Source: Acanthosoma haemorrhoidale (lineage: Eukaryota; Arthropoda; Insecta; Hemiptera; Acanthosomatidae). From it: a DNA stretch of 64,000 nucleotides. Positions 21,301 through 33,400 of the stretch are shown one piece after another; within the stretch, counting starts at the first letter, position 1, and the number at the start of each line of letters is the position of its first letter. The notes beneath the pieces were generated by a model. It made no database searches, was not told the DNA's origin, and was given only the letters and a program-made list of their open reading frames with translations. Location of the stretch: contig OV884011.1 in NCBI GenBank assembly GCA_930367205.1, positions 43,909,754 to 43,973,753 on the forward strand. The letters are read 5' to 3'. The position numbers and the translations under genes are program-made.

Positions 21301-24300
21301 AGTTGTGGAGATATCCTTGCGCTCAGGTTATGTTCGATTCAGACCCGGCACCTATAGGAAAGACTGTACCTGCTCAGCTGGAAGTGATGTCACAAGCCAT
21401 GATCAGGTATTTATTAACAAATTAATTTTTAATTGAAATTTCCAGTTTGAATATAAGATACTATCAGGTTTTAACAGTGGCACCTTAAATGAGTATATTT
21501 TCGTGTTTAATTACCTTATTTTATGAAGTTAACCCTTTATGGGTATCACATATCCATGATTTTGTCATGGTTACTGCCTGGGATCTTTAACTTAAACTGG
21601 CAGAAAACCTGTATATAATGTAGTGACGCTACAGGAAATACAAAAATAATTTGTAAATAGATTCGCCCGAGGATCTATAATTGTATATAATTATCTGTAA
21701 ATTTAAAGGGGCTATGAAAAAAAAAAAAAAATGTCTGTTTAGAATATATGTTTTCTACAAACAAATAGCCTTATTACAAATTCTTGACCTACAAGAGCTA
21801 CAAACACACCTATCCTTCAAATCCAAAACATGTGTGCGGTGTTGAACTCATGATGCTCCTACATTTCCAGGTAACGCAAAGACTTTAATAATGGGGTCAG
21901 TCAGTAGTAATTATATGATTTCCAAGTGATTCAGATGACAAGAGCAAATGTTTGGAAATCAATGCTTCTAAGATAAAGTAGCTATAAGATAAAGTAAAAA
22001 ATATGAAATCGTGTTTAAAATTCAGTATTGGAAAATAGTTAATAGGTTAATTTGTTGTTTAATTAAACATTGAAAGTGTAATATTAAATATAAATGTCTC
22101 CATGTTAAAATTAATACGTGATATAAATTGGTGCTGCCTTAATGATGTTATAGAGCCTGAATTAAATCATTTTCAATTTTTTGGAAGTTAATGTTTTAAT
22201 ATTTTTTTGTTAAAGGGGTGTCATGGACGAGAGTGGTGAGCAGTTTGTTGCTTATTTCTTACCAACCGAATCGACCTTAGAGAAGCGAAGGAGAGATTTC
22301 ACTAGTGGGATAGATTATGAAGACGATGAAGAATATGACTACAAAATAGCCAGAGAATATAACTGGAATGTAAAGACGAAGGCCTCAAAAGGTTATGAAG
22401 AAAATTATTTCTTTGTCATGAGGTCTGATGGAGTATATTATAATGAATTAGAAACTAGGTATGTAAAATTCATTCATATTACTCTATTTTATGTTTCTGT
22501 TACTGAGAGGTGTAATATTTTTTGATCAAGTTAAATATGGCACTTGAGTTTAGCTTTATAAAGTGGGGACCGGATCCACCACTTTGTTTGGGAGGGTCTC
22601 AAAATATAAGGGGTATCCCAGAGTGAAATGGTCCCAATTTATGGGTTTCATGTTTTCATTTATGGGTTTGCTTGGGTTTCTGTCTGGATCTTTGTGATTA
22701 CCCTGTTAAAGAAATGAAACTTTTCAAGGAAGTCCAATTTGACATTAGAAAGACATAAAAAATAAATCCCCATAAAACATCCATTATTGCCATTTATTAA
22801 TTAGCTGGTAATAAAAAATGCATTATGAGTTAATTAAATTAAATTTATTGACTTCCTATTAACAATATGTAATTTGTGTTGTGTTTACTGCCATTAAGAT
22901 CCTGTTCCCAACTTTAACTCAACCAGTTGTTTTGTAGACACATAATATTTTCCATGGTAGTTCTATTTGATACTCTGGTGATGCTAAAAAGAAAACCAGT
23001 ACCGTAATAAATTCATTAGTAACAAAAAATAAATATTTTGCTGTTATAATTAAGCAGTGTATTAAATTAATGATCTAAACATCTTGATTAATAATGTGTT
23101 GGGGATTTGGTGGACTATTATTATAAAAGTCATTAAACTATCAATAAGATTGTTGACCATAATGAAACTCATAATTGTGTGATACATGATTTTTTTTTTA
23201 TTATTCAACAGCAACCCCCCCCCCTTAAAGAAAATGCTTCAATTAACGTTTTTGTCTAATACTAGTAACATAAAACATAGCAAAATTAGTAATACAGAAA
23301 TTGTGTTTTTTTGAGGAAGAGGTTAATACTTTTATTACAAACATTGTGGCTAGAGTTAGGAGTAAAAAATTTATAATGAAAAAATTGAATTTTGAAAAGT
23401 ACTGCAATCTCTTATATCGTTGTGAAATCTACCTCAAGCTACAATCTCCTATATCCTTGTGAAATCTACCTCAAGCCTTTTAGATTGCATTATGAGAAGT
23501 ATTAAGATAATAAATATTTATGGTCACATTGCATAATATAATAATAAAATCTTAATCAATATAAACATCAAATGGAAGCCTACAGTCCAATTTCTTTGCA
23601 ACTTAGGTAAGTGCTATAAATTCTATCTTGTGCAATGATCCCCCTGGTCAATTACCTTAAAGCATAAAACTTAAGCTGTATTACTTAATACTGTCTATAT
23701 TTCTTAAAAACATTGTCACTTGGTTTCCTCCCCATAATTGTAATCATTATTTTTATTTAATTAGCATACCATATTTATATATATATTTAGTTATTATTAT
23801 ATATCTTATTATTATTTTAGGGTACGGCTAAGTAAAAGAAGACAGAAAGTCGGTACTGCTCCAAATAACACTAGATTAGTCGTTAAACATAGACCAATGG
23901 TTGCTAACGAGTTTAATATCTATCGACTCAGAGAGAAACAACTGCAACATCCTATCGAAGAGGAAGAAGAAGACAGTGCAGGTTAATTTATGTTCATTTC
24001 AGAGCGCAGTGAACCTCACAGCACATATATTATTATCATATATAAATATATATATTTGTAGTTTTATTCTTAAAAAATATTGATTTTAAAGTTAGGTACT
24101 GTCCCATTATTGGGAATTACTAGCCTGGGGCTATATGTTGACAACCTTGGTGGTGAAAAATTACTAAATAACTTAATAAGAAAAAAACACATTAAATAAC
24201 CATTAAAAATAGTTTGTATTTTTTAGTTTTAGACAAACACACTTAAATGCCCAACAGTAATAACCTCTAGGAAGGTTAGGTAAGGTGATAAGGTTTAGTA

Positions 24301-26115
24301 GCAAAGTACCTAAAAATATATACTGTGTAATAACTCTGGACTCTCTTTGATTATTGAAAATAAACTAAGGAAGACTGTTTTATACCCACTTAATCAATTA
24401 TTATTATGTAAGATGTATTGTATGTTTCAGGTGAAGAAGATAAACAAGAAAAAGAGGTGGAAAAGAATGAAAATAAAAAAGGAAGTGATGAAAGTGGTGA
24501 CGAAAGCCAAAAAGGCAGTGAAAAAAATGACAGTGACAAAGATGAAGGAAGCAGTAAACAAAAAGACAGTGACAAAGATGAGACAAGTGATAAAGAGGCA
24601 AGCGATAAAGAAGAGACAAGTGGGAAAGAAGCAGAAAGTGATGCTAGCGATAAGGATGATAAAGAAGAAAGTGACAGAGATGTCAGCGATAAAAGAAAAA
24701 GTGGTAAAGGTGAAGGAAGCGGCAGTGAAAGTGAATCAAGTGCTTCAGGTATAATTTTATTTCCTTAATCTGTTAAAAAATTCTCTAACATCAAAAAACT
24801 TAAGAATGCCATATTCTCAGGAGTCACAATGTAGACATCCACCAAAATACAGTTTTCTAGAAAGCCCTCCAAAGTAGGATTTTATATTAATCCGAGTTAG
24901 GAAAACTAAAAAAAAATTCCCATTCCTCAGAACAAAATGAAAACCAATTCACCAATGACAAGTTCATTATGAGCCATGGAATTAAGCATGATTGAGTATT
25001 TTTAGCAGTCCCTGAAATGAACTAGTAGTGTGCATGATAACACAATCAATCAAAACGTCCATATTTTGTGAAAATCCAACATTTTTTATATCAACCTCAG
25101 GAGGTTTCCAAAAAACAGTTAAATGTACCAATATTTACTTATTTCACTTTGCTTGAATCATAGTTCTTTATGAGTTCAACCTAGAGATATGACAAATTAC
25201 ATGGAAATGTCATTTGAAAAATATAGCCGTTTCCATTAAACTTGATTAAGTATTATTAATTATTTGGGGGTATCCTACAAGTATCAAATTAAAAATCCTA
25301 ATTTTTTTTATTCCCCCTCTCCCCACCCACAAGGTGAGGCAATAAACCATCCGTGGCCTTTAACTTAATGAGGAGAGCAAATGAAAGTACGTACTATGTA
25401 GCTCCTAGGGTGAAATTCCACCCTACTTTGTTACAAATGTGTCCCTAATTTGGGTGGATTTGCACCCCGCCTTAATATTAAAGTTGTGCATGCTCACATT
25501 AATTAGTAGATGCATTTTCTAAGTAGGTGTTTTCTCATTGAAAATTCTCAATCTGTTATAAGTGCGAGTGCTGTTTATGTGGTGTGTGGAGAACATAAAA
25601 AAGTAATATTTTCTGAGTTACCAATATCTAATATTTAGTTTTTACTTTAAGATATTCTATTATTTTCTTATATATGTATATTTGCCTTATACTACCTATG
25701 ATTCTAGTGACTAATTTTTATTTTATTTAATTTTGTTATAAATTTCATTATTAGCATATAGGTATCATGTATATTTATATTATAACTTTTTAAAACTTGA
25801 TGCTTTCTAATAGAATGAAAAGTCAGTAAAGAAAAAGGATGAGTTTGTAGAATTTCTTTTATACCATCAATACTTGTGATCTAGACTTGAATTAATGTAT
25901 TAATATTCCCAGTTAAAGTTGTATGTACGTATATTCAAAAGGATTTAAACATCATAGTGTGGTATTCCATCCAACCTTGGTGTTGGAGTTCTGACAGTTC
26001 ACCTTGTCGCCAGAGGACTAACAATATCAATTTTGTGTTTACAGGAAGAGGAAGCTCAAGAAGCTCAGGGGGCAGTGGTTCCAGCAAATCTGGAAGTGAT
26101 GAAGAGGATGACTAG
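18355..26115 (+). CDS. Paf1: RNA polymerase II-associated factor 1 (PAF1), complete, 10 exons
   Basis: This is a subunit of the PAF1 complex, which travels with elongating RNA polymerase II and supports H2B ubiquitylation and H3K4/K36 methylation. Exons: 18355-18434, 19387-19479, 19558-19746, 20170-20305, 20408-20551, 21303-21406, 22216-22458, 23821-23981, 24431-24748, 26045-26115. They sum to 1539 nt, giving 512 aa; human PAF1 is about 531. The conserved core includes [72 protein letters not shown] and [11 protein letters not shown]. The C-terminal exons 9 and 10 form a charged Lys/Asp/Glu/Ser tail ending SGSDEEDD, as in animal PAF1. All joins are in phase with GT-AG introns. A polyadenylation signal AATAAA lies at 26335-26340. 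It converges with GCC1. Confidence 0.96.
21533..21850 (-). mobile_element. Possible piggyBac-like fragment in PAF1 intron 6
   Basis: TTAA at 21529-21532 is followed by CCCTTTATGGG, the form expected at a piggyBac-type end. Further on, the minus strand at about 21760-21805 reads [17 protein letters not shown], similar in spacing to the C-terminal cysteine-rich domain of piggyBac transposases. No matching right end was found. The assignment rests on two short signals. Confidence 0.3.
23405..23476 (+). repeat. Two-copy tandem repeat, period 37
   Basis: Two near-identical units, 23405-23440 and 23442-23476, share GTGAAATCTACCTCAAGC. They lie in PAF1 intron 7 and have no coding role. Confidence 0.8.
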
Positions 26116-26334
26116 ATGGCCTTTGAACTCTTATTTAGCACTGAACGCTCAAAATATGAAATAGAAAAAAATCTCATGTCTCTGTACATACAATATAATG
26201 TCATATAAATATATTTTTTGTATTGTTCATTTTTTTTTAATTCATTTTCTATTTTTCAATTTAGACCTTTTTATTTTTTTAGTGCAATATTGATTTGAAT
26301 CAACTCAGAACTTTTTAACATTGTATTATCCTTC

Positions 26335-26340
26335 AATAAA
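26335..26340 (+). terminator. PAF1 polyadenylation signal
   Basis: A canonical AATAAA lies 220 nt after the PAF1 stop codon, followed by T-rich and GT-rich sequence. It is the best candidate for the 3' end of this transcript. Confidence 0.5.
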
Positions 26341-27439
26341 TGTATATAATACCTTGTATTTATGGATACGTCAAAATGTAACAGTAATTTTTATGTTAGT
26401 GATGTTATTTATTTTATAATTCATTCAAAAGGACAAATAATTGAATAATATTAATTGTGAAGATATCTTGTCTTTCAATATATTTCGCATAACTGTTAAA
26501 TAAATTAATACAAATGGACTTGAATTAGTAAAGTGATGGCGAAGTAACATATCATTACTAATAAAGTTTTTTACAAATACTTTTTTTCTTATCTTATCAC
26601 TGTCGTAATACATATATTATAGTTTGGATACTCGCATCTAAAAGATTTAATTTATAATGGACAACAGCTAATGGTGAACTTTTTAAACAGTAAAAGTCTC
26701 CCTGAAAATTATCTTGTAATAATTACTTAGAATACAATTATTTATTATGAAATATCTCTCAACCATGTATATATATTGAAATGTATCATGTGCCATTTGT
26801 CTGTAATAGCACTTGATAATGACTGTGTAGCCAAGTCGAAAGCGTTTGTGCTCTAATAAAAAGATTTGTATGGATAGAGAAAGTGTATGATTCATTAAAC
26901 AAATCGATCCACAGCCGCACCTAACACATAATAAGGGTTTTTGGTTTTGAAAAAATATAACTTTATTTCTGCCAACAAAAAAATAATGTCATAAAAATAT
27001 TTAGAACAATGTATGATACAAAACTTGATTCTAACCAAGACTGCACTCAGTCCCTGAATATTGCTTTGCAAAATATGATTATTTTAAGTTTAACGGGAAA
27101 GTTGCATATAATATTATATATAACATAATATATGCTATTTATTCTCACAATTAATTTTAATATGTGAAATTTTTAAATATTAATTTCATTCTTAAAACAA
27201 TATAATTTACAAAAATATATTTCCGAATGATATTTTAGATAATATCATCAACAAAAAAGTTTACACAATGAATTTATTATTACAGAGTAAATATATAAAA
27301 TATTCTATTTACAAGAAAATATATATATATGATTATGTTCATGATATACCCAACTGTAAAGATGAGTTAATATACATCTTTACAATCATAAAAATTAAGT
27401 GTATCGGAGTAACAAATGGTATTTGTCAGAATCAATCTA
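26341..27439. other. Convergent intergenic region, no gene seen
   Basis: This AT-rich DNA lies between the 3' ends of PAF1 (plus) and GCC1 (minus). It should contain the GCC1 3' UTR. Small open frames here have AT-driven composition only. Confidence 0.5.
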
Positions 27440-30400
27440 CTATGATTGGCCCTTTTGCCACCAGCTTTGCTGAGAGATTTTTGCTTTTTCCCCTTCGGTG
27501 AACTGAAGAACCGCGGCGATGGCATTCAGCATATGAGATTTGCTGGCGATATCACTTGTGAGCAGGAATGATAAGACCACGTTCTTGAGATATTCCAAGT
27601 TGGCTCCCTCACGGCTTTGACACTGCACAAACCTGAGAGTGGAACAAAGTTTACTTTAAATGATAAGAGAATGAAAAATAATTGCATGTCAGTTCAACGT
27701 GAATTACAGTTCAAATGAATAACAGTTAACTAGTCAATTCAAAGGCCCCATCATATATTTTTTTATTATACAAAAAAGTCTTGATTTTTATCGCCTAAAA
27801 TTTTATTGCTAAATTGTCTTAATGAAATATAAATAACAAAATAAAAGATCCAGAAAGTGAAGGAACAATATGGAGATGTGTTCTAGAGGTTGGGTCAGAG
27901 GCTCAGTTGTACTAGTTTCTTAAAACCTGTAGTAAAATCAATACAAAAAAAAACCTTTTTAAATCAGTTTGAACAATGCTAAATACACAATTTCTATATG
28001 TTAGCATTCAAACCTTTATTTATGGTAATATCTTAGAATTTTTTGAGCCATTGTTTGAAAAAGCTTTGAATTTGGGAAGAAGAGGCTAAGTTAATTAAAA
28101 CAGATACCAAGCCATTTTTTTTTTAATATTTGTAATAAGCTATTATTTTAAAATTAGGTGTTAAATTTTACTTCAAAATTTCAGATTGATTCGATCAGTT
28201 TTACAACTACTATTGTAGTATATACAAACATAAGAAAGAATATTTCCCTTATCCGATTGAAAGTATAACCTCTCCCTTAAGGCTTATTAATGTAATAAAA
28301 AAATAGATAATTGAAAGCATTGATAAACTTTTCTTAGGTGTACAAGTAAAGATAAAAAAAAATTTCATGGAATTTACACACATCAGTATAATATTAATAA
28401 TAAAATGAACAATTTAACAAACCTGTCCACTTGGCAGCGAAGTGCTTGTGACAGTGCGTCCTCACGTGCTGTTAATTGCATTACATTCCTTTCGGACTCC
28501 CTCAATAGACCTTCAAGTCTATGTTTCTCCTTTCTAAGACGTGTAAGTTCTACATCCCTTCGGGCCACTTCTTCAGAATAGTGAAGCACAATAGGGCCTT
28601 CTTCGCCTGCCTAAGAATAATTTTAGAGGTTAATAACATGGAGTGTGTCGAGAATGCCCACCAGAGGAGGTCTCGTTGACCTAGCCACTGCCTGGCAGGC
28701 ATCATAAAGAAAGATAAACCTGTGGTCATTGACCTTTGCTGATGGCCTAGTCAGGGAGCAGCTTAGTTAGTATTTGTTTATTTATTTGACTCCAATAGAT
28801 CATAGAAGGTGTGCCCCAACATTGTATTATTTTCAGGAGAAGAGGTACAGGCTAGGTATTACAGGTAGTTTATGTGGTATTTCCAAAACCACAAGTTCAC
28901 ACTCGTGAACCTACACCTACACGTTCGGGCGGGAGACCAGTAGCATCACAGGTACAAGTCGGCAGAGGGTCTGCAAGGAGGCTGAAAGGCAAGGTGCCAG
29001 ACGCAGAGGCGCTAAGGAGAGAGTGGGTGACGAGGAGTCTAATAGACTGACTTCCAGGGCCAAGTGGCCCTGGCGTAAAGCGACACCGAGTAACTGCGGA
29101 TGAAGAGAGATAGAGAGTAGAAGACCGAGTGGGCTTACTTCCAGGGCCCTGGCATAAAGCGACCGAGTAACAGCGGCTGAGGAGATGAGGAGACTGAGAG
29201 AGAGTGGGCCAAACGCACTGGTTTAAATATAGTTCCTGCTTGGGGGGGGGGGGGGGGGTGGCCTAGGCCGACGTGAGGAAATGCGCACACCTCCCACGAG
29301 GTACGTGACCCCTCGTCCCCTCAAGGACTGTTTTATGGCTGACGGTCGTCGACCCTCTTACCTGCCTTATTTACGACTGCCGGTCCGCGTTTAATGCTAG
29401 AAAAAGCTTTTACCATGTTTTACATTTAATTACAATACATTATATATGCACCAGAGTATAGGGTGATTTAACACTTATGTAGTTAGCAGGCGCTACATGC
29501 ATGTCATTTCTGTGTGCAGCCAATGATAGAGTTGTTTATTTCGGCCAGTCAAATGATCATCTATTTTGACCGATCAGGGACTACTACACCAGCACCCTTT
29601 GTGAGACCCTTACAGTGTCGTGATTATGAACTAGTCCTATCTCTCTATATTGACACCAAAGATTTATTGGTATAAAATATGAAAAGGTAGACAGGTGTTT
29701 TCTGATCCGTGATGAGGGTAACTTCTATTTGTCCGTGGTGAAAAAGTTGGCCCAACAGAGTGTAATCTATGTGTTTCAAAAATGTATGTTAGCATTTTCA
29801 TAAAAATTAATATTAATTATATAGTAAACAGATATGCTACTATTAAAGTTGAAATTGATATTATGCGGTTTAGTCGAATTACCTTTACTAAGTAATATTT
29901 CTTTAAGATATAACAAAATGATTTTGTATCTGAATTTATTTTAATTACTAAGTATAGCATTTATGTAGATATTCATTAAAAATAAGATTGTTGCACAATT
30001 AAAATTGATTACCCTGGTTTGCACCCACCCACTAACAAAAAACAATATCCTTTTGTATTAGATTGAGGTTTCTTTATACAGTGGAGCTTCCTTAAACATA
30101 CATTTGTAATAAGTGGACATCTGCCTTAAATGAGAATCTGGTTTTATATTTACAACTTATATTAAATATACCTCATGATAAACAGAAATATACAGTGATT
30201 CTATCAATTTTTCATTAATAAAATCTGTATTAAGAAAATATCAATAAAAGATATAGCATCATTTCTAAAATTAACACACTGCTTTGTTTACAATGTATAA
30301 TAACCCAGATATGAGTTTTCAAAGTATTTATCTTACAAACCATTTTTAAAAAGAATTGTCCGCTCCAACTAGAGAAAGATGTCCCAATATGATGACAAAA

Positions 30401-33400
30401 TGGCACTTAAATAAGAATTGCTTTATTTTTTGGAACACATGGTACTTAAATAAGAAGTGATTTTTAACAAATGTTCTATTAAATAGCCACTTCTGTAAAG
30501 GCTGCAAAATTTAATTGTTAAATATTTAACTCTTTTCCAATGGTCAGATTATACTGATACAGATTTAAAATAGTAACAAAGAATACTGTGAAAATTTAGT
30601 TCTAAAGAATTCTTATCTACATTCTTAACTGTACTGATTTAGATGTTATGAATTTACTAGTATGCCATATTATTCAGAAAAAAAAAATATAGTTAATAGA
30701 AAGAATTTCTGGTTTTGTCATAAAGCAATGTAACATTGTCTTACCAGCAATTTAACATTAATTAAACCAGTAGGGTAATATTAAAATTATTCAGCTCAAA
30801 TTTTATTCAAGTACAGTTGTCCCTCGATAATCCGACAGGTAAGGGACCAGGGGCGTGTCGGATTACCGAAAATGTTGGATTATCAAAGATGTTTTTTTCT
30901 CAATGCATTTGAACAAGTTTTGAATGAAGTTAATAAAAAGTACCAAACAGTATACATACATGTAATTTATTAAAACTAGGCTACAAAATGGCAGTACATA
31001 CATATATATGTATAAGTTTGTAAAAGAAATACGGAAAGAAAGTAAAATAAAATGTACAGTTGTACATATGTAAAAAAAAGTATGTATGTATTTACACGTT
31101 AAAAAAGTCTGCGATTTTCTTCTGCTTCTTCTTATGCAGGCAGTCCGTCATTGCTTGTTCTTGAATCCCTTTTAACATCAAAATGTTTGAAAAATCTCTC
31201 TCTCTTCGCACCAACGAAGCAAAGTTTTGGTTGCTGATAACGCTTCATCACAGCTTACAGTGAAGTTTTTCTCCGGCACTGCCTCCTTGATCATTTCGTC
31301 ATCCACTGTTGCGACTTCCTGGATTATTTCTGCGTCTGTCACATCAGTAGCAAGGTTGTCTTCAATAATCCATCTCTTGAACTCTTCAATTGATGCTGGC
31401 GCAATTTCCACTTCGTTACAAATTTCATGTGCAGCCTCTAAAATAGATTCATAATCATTGGATGCAGAGTTGCATGTTGCAAGATGTGGGTTATTAGGCC
31501 AAATATTCTTCCAAGATTTTATCAGGGTTGTGCTTTTTAGTTGCTGCCAAGCAAATGCGGCGTTCAAAATCGCATCCTTAATGTTAAAGGATTTCAAAAT
31601 TGCTGCAATGTCATCATTAGGTTGACTGACAACATCCATTAAAAGGCGGTTTTTGTAATGTGCCTTGAGAGTCTTTATGACGTTTTGGTCCATTGGCTGG
31701 ATCAAAGCGGTCGTGTTTTTTGGTAAGTACATTACCTCAATGTACCCATTGGCAGTTTTAACTTTTAATTCATCCTTGTCAGGGTGTCCGGGTGCGTTGT
31801 CAAGCAACAGAAGGGCTTTCACTGGTAACTTCTTATTTCTTAAATCTTGCTTAACTTGTGGGATAAAGCTGTTAGTGTACCAATCATGAAAAATGTCTTT
31901 GGTGACCCATGCACGGCTTTGAGCCATGTAGATTACTGGTAGAGATTCGAGCTTTACATTTTTCAATGCACGAGGGTTCTTTGATTTACCAACAACAAGC
32001 AGTTTTAACTTATGAGTTCCTGACGCATTCGCACATACCATCAGGGTGATTCGTTCTTTTTGTAATTTTCTTCCAGAAACTTTTTTTTCCTCTTCAGTAA
32101 CAAATGTTTTCGTTGGGAGCTGACGCCAATTTAAGCCGGTTTCATCGGCGTTATAAATTTGTTCAGGAACTAGGCCAAGTTCATTGATTTTTGTGTCCAA
32201 CTTTCCGATGAATTCCTGGATTTCAGATTCGTTAGCAGACACTTTTTCGCCACTCATCTGCATAAATCTTATACCATGACGTTTCTTGAAGTTTTCAAAC
32301 CACCCGTGACTAGCGCGAAAGTAAGTTTTCTTTGTTATTTCTTGGTAAAAAAACTGGGCTTTTTGTTTCAAAATGTCTCCTGAAATAGGTGCATTCCGGT
32401 TCCGTTGCTGTTTAAACCAAATAAAAAGAGCGTCTTCGACCTCGGGTAACTCGCTAGTCCTAAGAGTTTTTCTGTTCATGGGTTCATCTTCAACAGACTT
32501 CATGAATTTTTCAATTTTTTCCCTATTTTTCACAATATCGTAGACAGTAGGTCGTCCGATGTCATACACTTTAGATATTGCACTTGGAGTTTCACCACGG
32601 TCTATTCGTTTAATAATTTCTCATTTTTCAGATAAATTTAATGTTTTATGTTTATGTTTCACACTTGTGCTTGCCATTTCTAAACTGTCACTACACGCAC
32701 AAAGCAAACAGTAAATACAGTCAGCAGTAATACTGAACGTCCGATCTACACGACAACTGCGTACTGTACTGATCTGTCCCTGCGAAATGAGTGTATAGAG
32801 CGGAGGGGGAGATTCATGTCGGTGCAGGCTTGTATGTATTGTTCCAAGAATTGTTTACAAAACAAACAGCCGGTAAGACCTATTGGCGGCGCGTCGGACT
32901 ACCGAGTACGTCGGATTAAAAAGTGTCGGATTATCGAGGGACAACTGTATAAATAAAGTCTAGAAATAAGAGTAATTCTGCACCATTAGAAAAAAATCAG
33001 GTGTAACATGGTGACTTTGCCTGTGAAACACATGAAGTAGAAAGTTTCGATATATGGTGTCAAAATGTGGTTAACAATTTTTGAACAAAACAGTTTGAGC
33101 AATGAAAAAATACCTTATCCGAAGAAATAGTCGAAGGGATGAGAGATGCTCTGAGGTCAGCAAGTTCATGTTCTCTTTCAGCAACTAAGCCTAGTGCACG
33201 TTGTCTCTGTTTGGCAAGCTGAGTCTCTAAGCTGGACAGCTTTCCTCTCCATTCTGCTTCTGTGTGATTTAGTTTCTCTCTTCCAAGCTTTTTTTCATTC
33301 AGCACATTCTACAATATAAAAAAAAACTAAAGAATTCTAACAAAACATTTTTAACATAATAAAGATCAATGGCTTGGCTAGATTTAAATAAATATATAAA

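Noticed and set aside
24347..24754. A 135-codon plus-strand frame rich in Lys and Val
   Set aside because: It is a frame-shifted reading of PAF1 exon 9's repetitive acidic sequence; the spliced PAF1 frame explains the region.
29241..29258. G-quadruplex-forming regulatory element
   Set aside because: It is a single uninterrupted G run within a repeat; no spaced G-tract design and no gene context to support a function.
31227..31889. Plus-strand open frames inside the Tigger element
   Set aside because: Antisense to the transposase coding frame, with no recognisable domains.
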